From contig NZ_CP023691.1 in the NCBI RefSeq assembly GCF_008704855.1, positions 6,200,001 to 6,264,000 of the forward strand: 64,000 nt of DNA, read 5' to 3'. Below are positions 1 to 9,888 of the stretch, in pieces (the first letter of the stretch is position 1; the number at the start of each line of letters is the position of its first letter). The stretch is from Streptomyces platensis. GTDB lineage: Bacteria > Actinomycetota > Actinomycetes > Streptomycetales > Streptomycetaceae. A program made the translations under genes and the position numbers. The notes under the pieces were generated by a model that was not told the DNA's origin, did no database searches, and was given only the letters and a program-made list of their open reading frames with translations.

Positions 1-76
1 CGAGCTGTGCCACCCACAGCTGCACCGTGCGGCTGGGCTGACCGGAATCCGGCCCGCCGGACCAGTCGGTCACCAC
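1..76 (-). CDS. possible 5' end of a divergent gene, truncated by the window edge
   Basis: A GTG-GTG start on the minus strand at 76 is preceded by a GGAG at a spacing of 7 and opens a frame with no stop up to base 2. Only about 25 residues are visible and they match no family I recognise. The gene would be transcribed divergently from accB. It could equally be an open frame by chance in GC-rich DNA, so this is a weak call. Confidence 0.28.
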   Translation of the reverse strand, partial: MVTDWSGGPDSGQPSRTVQLWVAQL

Positions 77-257
77 AACATCGCTCCGCGTCTGTTTGTC
101 GGGCCCATACAGCCGCCGGATGAGCCCGCCACCCGAACGGACGCCGGGACGCGGGGCGCGTACAGCACGGTTCTGTACTGCCTGCCCACCAAATCGCATG
201 CGACGTTGTACGAAACCGACATCGGTGCGGGGCGCCTCGCCCACGTACCGTCGATAC

Positions 258-1841
<1,584 letters not shown>

Positions 1842-1897
1842 CCACCCACCGCACCCGCCACCGGCACCACGCCCACCGCGACGACGGAGACCACACC

Positions 1898-2104
1898 GTG
1901 AACACTGCCCACCGCACCGACTCCATCCGCGTGGAGAAGGGCCAGGCCAGCGAGGAAGAGCTGGCCGCCCTGACCGCGGTCCTGCTGGCCCGCGCCGCGC
2001 ACCGGCCGGCCGCCGCACCCGCGCGTCCGCACGCCACGGCTGCCCGCTGGCGGCGGCTGGAGCGGCAGAACGGCTTCCATGGAGCGACCAGCTGGCAGCG
2101 GTAA
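1898..2104 (+). CDS. accE: acyl-CoA carboxylase epsilon subunit
   Basis: A 68-residue, Ala/Arg-rich protein starting at GTG with a GGAG about 10 bases upstream. It carries the EEELAALTAVLLAR helix seen in AccE/PccE of actinobacteria and ends in a Trp-rich tail (RWRRLERQNGF). Epsilon subunits bind the beta hexamer and stimulate the holoenzyme. Its place directly after accB supports co-transcription and the assignment. The family is poorly conserved outside the N-terminal helix, so the call rests on both motif and position. Confidence 0.85.
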   Translation: MNTAHRTDSIRVEKGQASEEELAALTAVLLARAAHRPAAAPARPHATAARWRRLERQNGFHGATSWQR

Positions 2105-2126
2105 CGCTTCGCTGAGCTGCCGACTT

Positions 2127-2151
2127 GGGGCCCCGCCTGTTGCGGGGTCCC
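2127..2151 (+). terminator. hairpin after accBE
   Basis: A 10-bp GC stem (5' arm 2127-2136, 3' arm 2142-2151, one G-T pair) with a 5-nt loop lies 22 bp after the accE stop and is followed by a T-containing tract. Such hairpins commonly end transcription in Streptomyces. Confidence 0.6.
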
Positions 2152-2157
2152 TTGGTC

Positions 2158-2216
2158 TTTGTCTGCGGGTTTGTTGTGGCTGGGCGCGCCGTTCCCCGCG
2201 CCCCTGTGGGGGGGGA
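2158..2216. repeat. possible interspersed Streptomyces intergenic repeat
   Basis: The stretch with GCGCCGTTCCCCGCGCCCCT resembles, from memory, a short GC-rich element scattered through intergenic regions of many Streptomyces genomes. Only one copy is visible here. A genome-wide search would decide. Confidence 0.3.
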
Positions 2217-2280
2217 CCGTGGCGTTTTCGCTGCGGTGGCGTTGTGGCTTGCGCCTTGCGGGTTGCGTGGTTGCCGCGGG

Positions 2281-2672
2281 GGTCGGAGGGGACGCACCGG
2301 GGCCCGTCCTCGGCGCGGGCGACGCGGCTACGTGCGTTTGATTGCCCCGGTGTTTGCTCCGGTCCTGCGGGCGGGCCCCGGTACATCCCCTCCGACCGTC
2401 CCCCGTTGCCGACCGCGGCCCGGTGGCACCGTCCGTCACAGACCCCACGATGGCCCGCGCCCGGCCTGCGGGGACCAGATGTCCGCCAAGAGATGCCGCT
2501 GCCTTGCCGTAACGGTCATCGGTACGGCGGGTCGGCCGCGTACGGACGGTGGTCGGAGGGGATGTCCGGTGCCCCGCCCGCAGGACTGGAGCGAACGCCG
2601 GGGTGCCTTACCTCTGGGACCAGGGCCGCCCGCGCCGAGGACGGGGTACCGGGCGTCCCCTCCGACCCGCCA
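2281..2672. repeat. long imperfect inverted repeat, about 115-bp arms
   Basis: The left arm (about 2281-2398) and the right arm (about 2549-2672) are reverse complements over almost their full length with scattered mismatches. Matching blocks are GTCGGAGGGGACGC with CCGTCCTCGGCGCGGG at the outer end, and GTCCTGCGGGCGGG with CATCCCCTCCGAC at the inner end. About 150 bp separate the arms. No convincing gene lies inside: the overlapping open frames are Arg/Pro/Gly-rich and have no ribosome binding sites. It occupies most of the accE to DUF4360 spacer (2105-2869). Confidence 0.8.
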
Positions 2673-2869
2673 CCCACCCGCCGAAGGCGAACCGGCGCCA
2701 ACCCCCACGTGTTCCGGTTTGGCATGGCGTGTCCGGATCAAGGCGTAGGTTCGCCTCAACCCTGGGGAGCAGAGCTGTTCAAGCGGTGATCCCCATGCTG
2801 GCATGCGCTCGTCATCCCTTCTCCTGGTGTTCCCGCATCGCGGGCCTAGGACGACCGGAAGGAAAGCCC

Positions 2870-3526
2870 ATGCTCAGCACGCTCAGTGCTGGTGCCGCAG
2901 TGGCATCGTTGCTCCTCGCCGGATCGGCATCCCCCACCGCCACCGCCCGGTTCGGCGATGATCCGCCGACCGGCAAGATCACCATTACCGTCGCCACGGT
3001 CAACGGTTCGGGGTGCAGACCCGGCAGCGCCGCAGTGGCCATCGCGCCCGACAACACGGCCTTCACCGTCACGTACAGCGAGTACCTCGCCCAGGCGGGC
3101 AGCGGCAGCAAGCCCACCGACTCCCGCAAGAACTGCCAGATCGCGCTGAACGTGCATGTCCCGCAGGGCTTCACGTACGCCATCGCCCGGGCCGACTACC
3201 GGGGTTACGCCTCCCTGGCGCCGGGGGCCAGGGGGCTGGAGACGGCCGGCTACTACTTCCAGGGCCAGCAGCAGACGGCCCGTAAGAGCCACACCTTCAG
3301 CGGTCCCTACGACGCCAACTGGCAGACCGCGGACGAGACCGACATCGACGCGCTGGTGTACGCCCCCTGCGGTGAGGAGCGCTACTTCAACATCAACACC
3401 GAGATGAGGGTGGACGCCAAGTCGGCGGACCCCAAGTCCACCAGCTACATGGCCATGGACTCGACCGACGGCAGCATCAACACCCTGTACCACTTCGCAT
3501 GGAAGCAGTGCCCCGAGCGCCGCTGA
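2870..3526 (+). CDS. secreted DUF4360 protein
   Basis: A 218-residue protein with a Sec-type signal peptide (hydrophobic stretch about residues 5-20, cleavage probably after an Ala near 22-26). The mature part has four Cys, likely two disulphides, and alternates short beta-strand segments (GKITITVATVNGSGC near 35; KNCQIALNVHVPQGFTYAI near 90). This matches DUF4360, a family of secreted proteins of unknown function common in Streptomyces. The start is ATG 2870 behind a GGAAGGAAA ribosome binding site; the longer open frame upstream crosses the inverted repeat and is rejected. No neighbour suggests a pathway. Confidence 0.8.
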   Translation: MLSTLSAGAAVASLLLAGSASPTATARFGDDPPTGKITITVATVNGSGCRPGSAAVAIAPDNTAFTVTYSEYLAQAGSGSKPTDSRKNCQIALNVHVPQGFTYAIARADYRGYASLAPGARGLETAGYYFQGQQQTARKSHTFSGPYDANWQTADETDIDALVYAPCGEERYFNINTEMRVDAKSADPKSTSYMAMDSTDGSINTLYHFAWKQCPERR

Positions 3527-3578
3527 CGCCGGGAAGCCGTACCGGGGGCCCGTAGACGGGTGCGTACGGGCTCCGGGG

Positions 3579-3624
3579 ACGACGAAGGCCCCCGCACCTG
3601 AACGGTGTGGGGGCCTTTCGTCGT
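3579..3624. terminator. bidirectional terminator between DUF4360 gene and first conservon
   Basis: A near-perfect 20-bp stem (3579-3598 with 3604-3624) with a 5-nt loop lies between two convergent genes. It would serve the DUF4360 gene on the plus strand and cvnD on the minus strand. Confidence 0.8.
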
Positions 3625-3658
3625 TGCGCGCGTGCGGGCACGGGGGCCCGGACGCGTC

Positions 3659-4237
3659 CTAGCGCAGGCGCGCCATCAGCGCGTGCTCCACGAGCGTGAT
3701 GAGCGCGCTCTTGGCCTCGCTGCGGTGCCGCGCGTCGGTGATGATGATCGGCGCGTCCGGGCCGATCTGCAGCGCCTCACGCACCTCGTCGGGCGTGTAG
3801 GGCTGGTGTCCGTCGAAGCCGTTGAGGGCGATGACGAAGGGCAGTCCGCTGTTCTCGAAGTAGTCGACCGCGGGGAAGCAGTCGGCGAGACGGCGGGTGT
3901 CTACCAGCACCACGGCGCCGATCGCGCCGCGGACCAGGTCGTCCCACATGAACCAGAAGCGGTCCTGGCCCGGCGTACCGAAGAGGTACAGGATCAGGTC
4001 CTGGTCCAGGGTGATCCGGCCGAAGTCCATGGCCACGGTCGTGGTCGTCTTGTCCGGCGCGTGCGTGAGGTCGTCGATGCCCGCCGAGGCGGAGGTCATC
4101 ACGGCTTCGGTGCGCAGCGGGTTGATCTCTGAGACGGCCCCGACGAACGTGGTCTTGCCCACGCCGAAGCCGCCCGCCACCACGATTTTCGCGGAGGTGG
4201 TGGAGCGGGCTGCACCGCTAGAGCTTGCGAAGTCCAC
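3659..4237 (-). CDS. cvnD: conservon GTP-binding protein CvnD (conservon 1)
   Basis: A 192-residue small GTPase of the conservon type. It shows the P-loop GGFGVGKTT (about residues 22-30), a switch region with a TTTTVAMDFGRI stretch, the G3-like GTPGQDR (near 88) and a G4-like ALNGFDG (near 137). In characterised conservons CvnD binds GTP at the membrane with CvnA, B and C in a complex compared to eukaryotic G-protein receptors. Its start lies 20 bp inside the end of cvnC, so translation is probably coupled. It is the last gene of the minus-strand operon and is very close in sequence to the paralogue at 8803-9396. Confidence 0.93.
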   Translation of the reverse strand: MDFASSSGAARSTTSAKIVVAGGFGVGKTTFVGAVSEINPLRTEAVMTSASAGIDDLTHAPDKTTTTVAMDFGRITLDQDLILYLFGTPGQDRFWFMWDDLVRGAIGAVVLVDTRRLADCFPAVDYFENSGLPFVIALNGFDGHQPYTPDEVREALQIGPDAPIIITDARHRSEAKSALITLVEHALMARLR

Positions 4238-4805
4238 TGAGCACCCTTTCGAGCAGTGTCACATCTGGCTGTCCGCCGGCGGTCTCGTCCCCGCCGGGCT
4301 GATGGATGGCGACGAGTCCGGCCTCTGCCAGGTCGGCGACGAGGATCCGGGCGACGCCGAGGGGGATGGAGAGAAGCGCGGAGATCTCGGCTACTGACTT
4401 GATCTCACGGCAGAGGTGGCAGATGCGCTGGTGCTCCGGCAGCTGGCCTTGCAGCTTGGAGGGGTCGGCGGTCGTGCTGACCAGCGCCTCGATGGCGAGC
4501 TGGTAGCGCGGCCGGGTCCGGCCTCCGGTCATGGCGTACGGGCGCACCAGCGAATTGTTCGAGCCGGTGGAGGCGGGCTCGGGCGCGCGCCGTTGCGGCT
4601 GCACCGGCTGGATGCGCGGTGCCTGGGGCTGGTCGTACACCGGCGGCTCGTACGGCTGGGAGTCGTACGGCCGGGGCTGCTGCTGGGGCCGCTGCGGCCG
4701 GCGGCTCGGCGCAGACGGGAAGTTGAAGCGGTTGTTATGGGTCTCGCCCACAGGCCCGGACTCCTGTCCGGAACCGTACGGGTATCCGCTCGGGGGCGTT
4801 GCCAC
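4218..4805 (-). CDS. cvnC: conservon protein CvnC, DUF742 (conservon 1)
   Basis: A 195-residue protein whose C-terminal ~120 residues are the DUF742 domain, a winged-helix-like domain (LVRPYAMTGGRTRPRYQL, later LPLGVARILVADLA-type helix). It ends in DVTLLERVLSGLRKL. The N-terminal third is a Pro/Gln/Tyr-rich linker absent from the paralogue. The start is GTG 4805 directly behind GGAGGAG; the open frame continues 14 codons further without a ribosome site. CvnC connects the roadblock protein and GTPase to the kinase in conservons; the exact role is not known. Confidence 0.9.
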   Translation of the reverse strand: MATPPSGYPYGSGQESGPVGETHNNRFNFPSAPSRRPQRPQQQPRPYDSQPYEPPVYDQPQAPRIQPVQPQRRAPEPASTGSNNSLVRPYAMTGGRTRPRYQLAIEALVSTTADPSKLQGQLPEHQRICHLCREIKSVAEISALLSIPLGVARILVADLAEAGLVAIHQPGGDETAGGQPDVTLLERVLSGLRKL

Positions 4806-4889
4806 GTCTCCTCCTCCAACTTGCCTGTCTGACGCCGGTCGCGCCACCGAACCATAAGGCGCGGTGGCGGGAAACGCACTGCCTGTCTT

Positions 4890-5312
4890 TTAGTTGAGAA
4901 GACTTCCCTGAAGTTCGGCGCGCAGATCCGGCGTCAGCACCGTGCCCGCGCGGTCGACCAGCAGGGCCATCTCGTAGCCGACCAGGCCGATGTCGCACTC
5001 GGGGTGCGCCAGCACGGCCAGCGACGATCCGTCGGAGACGGACATGATGAAGAGGAAGCCACGCTCCATCTCCACCACGGTCTGGTTGACGCTACCGCCC
5101 TCGAAGATGCGGGACGCGCCGGAGGTCAGCGACGTCAGGCCGGAGGCCACCGCCGCCAACTGATCGGCTCTGTCACGAGGGAAGCCCTCGGACATGGCGA
5201 GGAGGAGACCGTCCGCGGAGACCACGACCGTGTGGGACACCCCAGGGGTGTTGTCCACGAAGTTGGTGATCAACCAGTTCAGATTCTGCGCCGCCTGGCT
5301 CATCGGGCTCAC
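4890..5312 (-). CDS. cvnB: conservon roadblock/LC7 protein CvnB (conservon 1)
   Basis: A 140-residue roadblock/LC7 domain protein (core VSHTVVVSADGLLLAMSEG to the C-terminus), the family that includes regulators of small GTPases such as MglB. The GTG start at 5312 follows the cvnA stop by one base, indicating translational coupling. It differs from the second conservon's CvnB at only two internal or terminal residues (Ser/Thr in IFEGG-S/T-VNQT, final Asn/His) apart from the start codon. It likely modulates CvnD. Confidence 0.93.
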   Translation of the reverse strand: MSPMSQAAQNLNWLITNFVDNTPGVSHTVVVSADGLLLAMSEGFPRDRADQLAAVASGLTSLTSGASRIFEGGSVNQTVVEMERGFLFIMSVSDGSSLAVLAHPECDIGLVGYEMALLVDRAGTVLTPDLRAELQGSLLN

Positions 5313-5313
5313 A

Positions 5314-8300
5314 CTAACGCTCCTGATCGTAGGTGCTGCCGGGGCCGAAGCCCTGTTGGTCATTCTGGGGGACCCCGGAGGGGTCCGTGCCGACGTTGCG
5401 TCCCTGCTGGACACCGCGGCGCAGGTTACTCAGCCTGCCGCGGACGTCCTCCGGGGCGCGGGAGACCTGGGGGCCGCCCTGCGGGGTCTGCTCCGCGGCA
5501 CCTTCGACCAGGTTGGCCTTGGGCACCCGCCGGGGGAGGCCGGAAGAGGTGACTCCGCCCGCCTTCGGCTCGCGCAGCTGCTCCGCCCGCTCCCAGCGCT
5601 CGTCGTTGGAGCTGCGCCAGTCGGTGCCGTCCTGGCCGGTCTCCGGCGGGCTCCCCTGCTGCGGCACCTGCGGCGCCTGCTGGTCGCGGCCTCCGCGGCG
5701 CGGAAGGCCGGCGTCCGTCAGCGGGGGGGCATCGCTCGGTGTAGGGCCCGGACGCTCGAATGGTACGCGCTCAGCGGCGTCAGCGGGAGCGGCAGTTGCA
5801 TTCCGGTCAGATTCCGCTTCGGTGCCGAAGTAGCCCTCGAACGCGGTGCGTTCGGCCCATTCGTCCGGCTGTGCCGCCTCGTGGGAGACGTATGGCTGCT
5901 GGCCCGTGGTCTCCGCGAAGCCGGGCTCGCCGAACGCGTGGCTGCCGTGCGACCGGTCGTCGTAGAGCGGTTGATCGGCTTCCGCATATCCCTGGGCCGG
6001 GAAGTCCTGGTACGCGCCGCCGGACGGCACCTCGTCACGGAAGAGCGGACGCTCGTCCTGCGGGTACCCGGGTGCCTGCTCACCGGAGGTCTGGGCCTCG
6101 AGTGCCGCCCGGCGCTCCTCGCGGATCAGCGAGCGGCCCACCATGTCCAGGTCACCGGAGTCCGGCCGGCCGTAGCGGCTGTCGTCGAAGCCCAGCTCGG
6201 CGGCGGTGCGCTGATGGTTCTCGTACGCCGTCTGCTGCTGCTCCGGCACGATCCGGGAGACCGTGAAGTCGTCGTCGAACTGCTCGTCGCCGCCACCACC
6301 GTGGGTGATCGCCTCGGGCAGCATGACCAGCGACGTGGTGCCCGCCTGCTCGCCGGAGGGGCGCAGCTGCACCCGGATTCCGTGCCGGTCGGCCAGCCGG
6401 CCGACCACGAACAGGCCCATGCGCTGGGAGATCGCGGCATCCACGCTCGGCGGGTTCGCCAGCTTGTGGTTGATGTCCGCGAAGTCCTCGGGGGTGAGCC
6501 CGATGCCCTTGTCGTGGATCTCGATCATCACCCGGCCGTCGGGCAGCCGGGTCGCGGCCACCCGCACCTTCGTCTGCGGGGAGGAGAACGTGGTGGCGTT
6601 CTCCAGCAGCTCGGACAGCAGGTGCACGAGGTCGGTCACGGCGGTGCCGTGGATCTCGCTCTCGGGGACGCCGGTGAGGTCTATTCGCTCGTAGGACTCG
6701 ACCTCACTGATCGCCGCCCGCAGGACGTCGACCAGCGGCACCGGCTGGTTCCAGCGGCGGCCGGGCTCCTCGCCCGCGAGGATGAGGAGGTTCTCGCCGT
6801 TGCGCCGCATACGGGTGGCGAGGTGGTCGAGCCGGAAGAGGCTCTCCAGCTGGTCCGGGTCCGCCTCGTTGTTCTCCAGGTCGGTGATCAGCTCCAACTG
6901 GCGCTCGATCAGGCCCTGGTTGCGGCTGGAGAGGTTGGTGAAGATCGCGTTGACGTTGCCCCGCAGCAGCGCCTGCTCGGCGGCGAGCCGGACGGCCTCG
7001 CGGTGCACCTGGTCGAAGGCGCGGGCGACCTCGCCGATCTCGTCGGTGGTGGAGATCGGGATGGGCTGCACACGGGTGTCGACCCGGCCCGGGTCGGTCC
7101 GCGAGAGCTGGTCGACCAGCATCGGCAGCCGCTGCTCGGCGATGCCGAAGGCGGCGGTGCGCAGCTGGCGCATGTTGCGGCTCATCCGGCGGGCCATCAG
7201 GCCGGCCACGACGAACGCGATGATCAGCGCGGCCACCGCGATGCCGGAGTCGATGAAGGTCGACTGGCGGGCGTCGTCGGCGATCTGCGCCGCCTCGTTC
7301 ACGGCCTTGTCCGCCAGGTCCTTCTCGATGGACCGGTACATGTCGAACTTGCCGGTCGCGGCCGCGAAGTAGCTGTCGGAGGTGATGCCGCGCAGCCTGA
7401 GCGACTCCGGCGCGGTGCCGGTGGCGATCTGGGCGGACATCTGGTCGATCGACGGCGGGGCGCGGAACGGCCGGCCGGCGGCCTGCGCCTGCTCCTTCGC
7501 CCGCGCGATCTTCTGCTGCGCGGCCTGCTTGAGCCCCGCGGCGTCCTTCTTGAGGCGCTCGACGTCCTCGGGCGTACCGCCGGAGGTGTACTCGCCGATG
7601 GCGATGCCCTCCAGGTAGCGGTACGACGCGAAGGCCGTCAGCTGAAGCTTGTGCTCCTTGCCGCCCTGCGGGGACGCCGGGTCGACCAGGAGGTGGGTGC
7701 CGATGGAACGCTCCAGCGACTCCGCCGCCTTGGCCAGCGCGACGGCGTAGACCGTGCGGCCGTAGGAGGTGATGTTGCCGGTGCCCAGGCCGAGTTCGTT
7801 GGCGAACTCCATCAGCGGGTGCTGGACCGCGACATAGCCCTCTTCGGTCTGCACACCGCGCAGCTTGGAGGTGTAGGCGGCCTGGCGCAGCTGCTGGAGC
7901 TTGGGCTCGGCCTTCTCGAACGAGGCGAGACGGCGCTTGAGGCCCGGCTTGTCCGGCATGGCCTTGGCGGCCTGGTGGAACTTGTCGGCGGCGGCGTCGG
8001 TGGCGTCCCGCGCCCCCAGCACGGCCGGGTCGTCCTGCTTGCCCTTCAGCAGTGGCGCCGCGGTGCGGTCCCGCTCGTCGATCAGGGCATTGCTGTAGGA
8101 AAGCGCGGCGCGAACGAGCTTCGCGGTGTTCTCCGCGTCCTGGGCTTCCTGCCAGGTGGCGAACGAGCTGTCCACCCGCAGACCGCCGAAGACCAGGGCG
8201 AGCCCGACGGGGATCAGCAGAATGGCGTTCAGGCGGGTCGCCACGCGCCAGTTGCGCGGGGAGTACTTACCGCCACTGACCGGAGGCTTCGCGGCCGAAT

Positions 8301-8400
8301 TTTCGGGCGCGTCAGAAGCCGGTAGGCCACCTCTGGGTGGCGGTGTGAAGTTGCCCCGCCGCGGTTCCTGCGGCTCGGGGCTCGCCTTGCTTCGCCTCAC
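5314..8400 (-). CDS. cvnA: conservon sensor histidine kinase CvnA (conservon 1)
   Basis: A 1028-residue membrane sensor kinase. After a Pro-rich cytoplasmic start come TM1 (about 57-75), an extracellular helical nitrate/nitrite-sensing-type domain, TM2 (about 390-410), a HAMP segment, a dimerisation helix with the phospho-acceptor candidate His526 (RLDHLATRM) and an HATPase domain with N-box ELLENA (Asn601) and Gly-rich DKGIGL. The last 330 residues are disordered, rich in Glu, Gln and Pro, and end with VSRAPEDVRGRLSNLRRGVQQG, a tail shared with the paralogue. GTG 8400 has a GAGAGG site. It starts the operon A-B-C-D; no cognate response regulator is nearby, as is usual for conservons. Confidence 0.93.
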   Translation of the reverse strand: MRRSKASPEPQEPRRGNFTPPPRGGLPASDAPENSAAKPPVSGGKYSPRNWRVATRLNAILLIPVGLALVFGGLRVDSSFATWQEAQDAENTAKLVRAALSYSNALIDERDRTAAPLLKGKQDDPAVLGARDATDAAADKFHQAAKAMPDKPGLKRRLASFEKAEPKLQQLRQAAYTSKLRGVQTEEGYVAVQHPLMEFANELGLGTGNITSYGRTVYAVALAKAAESLERSIGTHLLVDPASPQGGKEHKLQLTAFASYRYLEGIAIGEYTSGGTPEDVERLKKDAAGLKQAAQQKIARAKEQAQAAGRPFRAPPSIDQMSAQIATGTAPESLRLRGITSDSYFAAATGKFDMYRSIEKDLADKAVNEAAQIADDARQSTFIDSGIAVAALIIAFVVAGLMARRMSRNMRQLRTAAFGIAEQRLPMLVDQLSRTDPGRVDTRVQPIPISTTDEIGEVARAFDQVHREAVRLAAEQALLRGNVNAIFTNLSSRNQGLIERQLELITDLENNEADPDQLESLFRLDHLATRMRRNGENLLILAGEEPGRRWNQPVPLVDVLRAAISEVESYERIDLTGVPESEIHGTAVTDLVHLLSELLENATTFSSPQTKVRVAATRLPDGRVMIEIHDKGIGLTPEDFADINHKLANPPSVDAAISQRMGLFVVGRLADRHGIRVQLRPSGEQAGTTSLVMLPEAITHGGGGDEQFDDDFTVSRIVPEQQQTAYENHQRTAAELGFDDSRYGRPDSGDLDMVGRSLIREERRAALEAQTSGEQAPGYPQDERPLFRDEVPSGGAYQDFPAQGYAEADQPLYDDRSHGSHAFGEPGFAETTGQQPYVSHEAAQPDEWAERTAFEGYFGTEAESDRNATAAPADAAERVPFERPGPTPSDAPPLTDAGLPRRGGRDQQAPQVPQQGSPPETGQDGTDWRSSNDERWERAEQLREPKAGGVTSSGLPRRVPKANLVEGAAEQTPQGGPQVSRAPEDVRGRLSNLRRGVQQGRNVGTDPSGVPQNDQQGFGPGSTYDQER

Positions 8401-8758
8401 TCGACCAACAACCTCTCGGCGCCGGCACTGACTTGCTGTGCCGTTTCTTCTGGGCGTTCCTACTCCGGAGTTCAGCGAATTTCAGCACGTCAGGGCGGTG
8501 CGTTCCAAACACTGGGTAATGCCGGAGCGGGCGTGAAAGGGCCCAAGATAAAAGGGGCGTTAAGGGCGAGCCGCGCCAAAATGCAAGAGAATTGTGAGCG
8601 CAGCGAAGCCGGGCATGCGCGCGGGGTGTCGAAAGCCCGCTGATTCACTGTCGAAACGTTATGAAGCAAAATTGCGGGCGTGTCGAAGGACACAGATCGA
8701 CTCAGGGATGCCGGAATCCGGTCCGGGGCAGGAGGCGCGCCCCCGCCCTTCGACAACT
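8401..8758. other. upstream region of conservon 1 with repeated TGTCGAA
   Basis: No gene is visible in this spacer between the two conservons. The heptamer TGTCGAA occurs at 8627, 8649 and 8681, spaced 22 and 32 bp, and in the opposite orientation at 8749-8755. These lie 230-350 bp upstream of the cvnA start on the minus strand and could be sites for a regulator. I could not pick a convincing -35/-10 pair. Confidence 0.4.
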
Positions 8759-8782
8759 GCCGTCCGGCCCGCGCCGGACGGC
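8759..8782 (-). terminator. terminator of conservon 2
   Basis: A perfect 10-bp stem (8759-8768 with 8773-8782) around a CCGC loop lies 20 bp beyond the cvnD stop on the minus strand. Confidence 0.65.
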
Positions 8783-8802
8783 GGCGGGCCGGTTTCGACG
8801 GG

Positions 8803-9396
8803 CTACTGGAGGCGGGCCATCAGCGCGTGCTCCACGAGCGTGATGAGGGCGCTCTTGGCCTCGTTGCGGTGCCGGGCGTCGGTGGTGATGATCGGCGTCC
8901 CCGGGCCGATCTGCAGCGCCTCACGCACCTCGTCGGGCGTGTGGGGCTGATACCCCTCGAAGCCGTTGAGGGCGATGACGAAGGGCAGGCCGCTGTTCTC
9001 GAAGTAGTCGACGGCCGGGAAGCAGTCGGCGAGACGGCGGGTGTCGACCAGCACCACGGCGCCGATCGCGCCGCGGACCAGGTCGTCCCACATGAACCAG
9101 AAGCGGTCCTGGCCCGGCGTACCGAAGAGGTACAGGATCAGGTCCTGGTCCAGGGTGATCCGGCCGAAGTCCATCGCCACGGTCGTCGTGGTCTTGTCCT
9201 GGACGTGGCTGAGATCGTCGACGCCCGCCGAGGCGGAGGTCATCACGGCCTCGGTGCGCAGCGGGTTGATCTCTGAGACGGCCCCGACGAACGTGGTCTT
9301 GCCCACGCCGAAGCCACCCGCCACCACGATCTTGGCGGAGGTCGTGGCGCGCGCCGTAGTCCCGTCCGAACCGCTGTCAGAGCTTGCGAAGTCCAC
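8803..9396 (-). CDS. cvnD: conservon GTP-binding protein CvnD (conservon 2)
   Basis: A 197-residue small GTPase with the same signature as the copy at 3659-4237: P-loop GGFGVGKTT (about 27-35), GTPGQDR and ALNGFEG. Substitutions concentrate in the first 20 residues and in short stretches such as GVDDLSHVQDK. The start overlaps the cvnC end by 20 bp, the same overlap as in conservon 1, so the whole junction was duplicated. It should act with the kinase encoded at 10312-14064. Confidence 0.93.
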   Translation of the reverse strand: MDFASSDSGSDGTTARATTSAKIVVAGGFGVGKTTFVGAVSEINPLRTEAVMTSASAGVDDLSHVQDKTTTTVAMDFGRITLDQDLILYLFGTPGQDRFWFMWDDLVRGAIGAVVLVDTRRLADCFPAVDYFENSGLPFVIALNGFEGYQPHTPDEVREALQIGPGTPIITTDARHRNEAKSALITLVEHALMARLQ

Positions 9397-9787
9397 TGAG
9401 CACCCTCTCGAGCAAGGTCACGTCGGGCGTGCCACCGGCTTCACCGCTGCCGCCCGGCTGGTGGATCGCCACCATCCCGGCCTCTGCCAGGTCCGCGACC
9501 AGAATCCGCGCCACACCCAGCGGGATGTGGAGCAGGGCGGAGACCTCGGCGACCGACTTCACCTCACGGCACAGGTGGCAGATCCGCTGGTGCTCGGGCA
9601 GCAGCCCGGGCAGCTGAGAGGGGTCGGCGGTCGTGCTGACCAGCGCCTCGATGGCGAGCTGGTAGCGCGGCCGGGTCCGGCCTCCGGTCATGGCGTACGG
9701 GCGCACCAGCGGCTGGTCACCTTCGTTCCCGTACGGCGCTTGACTGTAGGCGCCGTACGGGCCGGAAGTGGCAGGTGGCGGGGTCAT
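9377..9787 (-). CDS. cvnC: conservon protein CvnC, DUF742 (conservon 2)
   Basis: A 136-residue DUF742 protein. It keeps the complete domain (LVRPYAMTGGRTRPRYQL through DVTLLERVLSGLRKL) but has only a ~25-residue N-terminal linker, against ~80 residues in the first conservon. ATG 9787 follows CGGAGGA; the open frame extends upstream without support. The Cys pair in ICHLCREVKSV is shared by both copies. Confidence 0.9.
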   Translation of the reverse strand: MTPPPATSGPYGAYSQAPYGNEGDQPLVRPYAMTGGRTRPRYQLAIEALVSTTADPSQLPGLLPEHQRICHLCREVKSVAEVSALLHIPLGVARILVADLAEAGMVAIHQPGGSGEAGGTPDVTLLERVLSGLRKL

Positions 9788-9888
9788 GGGTCCTCCGGGC
9801 GGGACAACTGACTGTCGTCGGGTTGGGCCGGTGGGGGGTGCGGCACATGGATGGTTGGTGCTGTACGGAGCGGCGCTGCGGGCGCCGT

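Noticed and set aside
2079..2804. Several open frames in the accE to DUF4360 spacer
   Set aside because: They are Arg/Pro/Gly-rich, overlap on both strands, and coincide with the inverted repeat. None has a ribosome site.
5194..8325. 1043-aa plus-strand open frame
   Set aside because: It is antisense to the conservon 1 kinase, which has clear domains. The long frame results from GC-rich codon bias.
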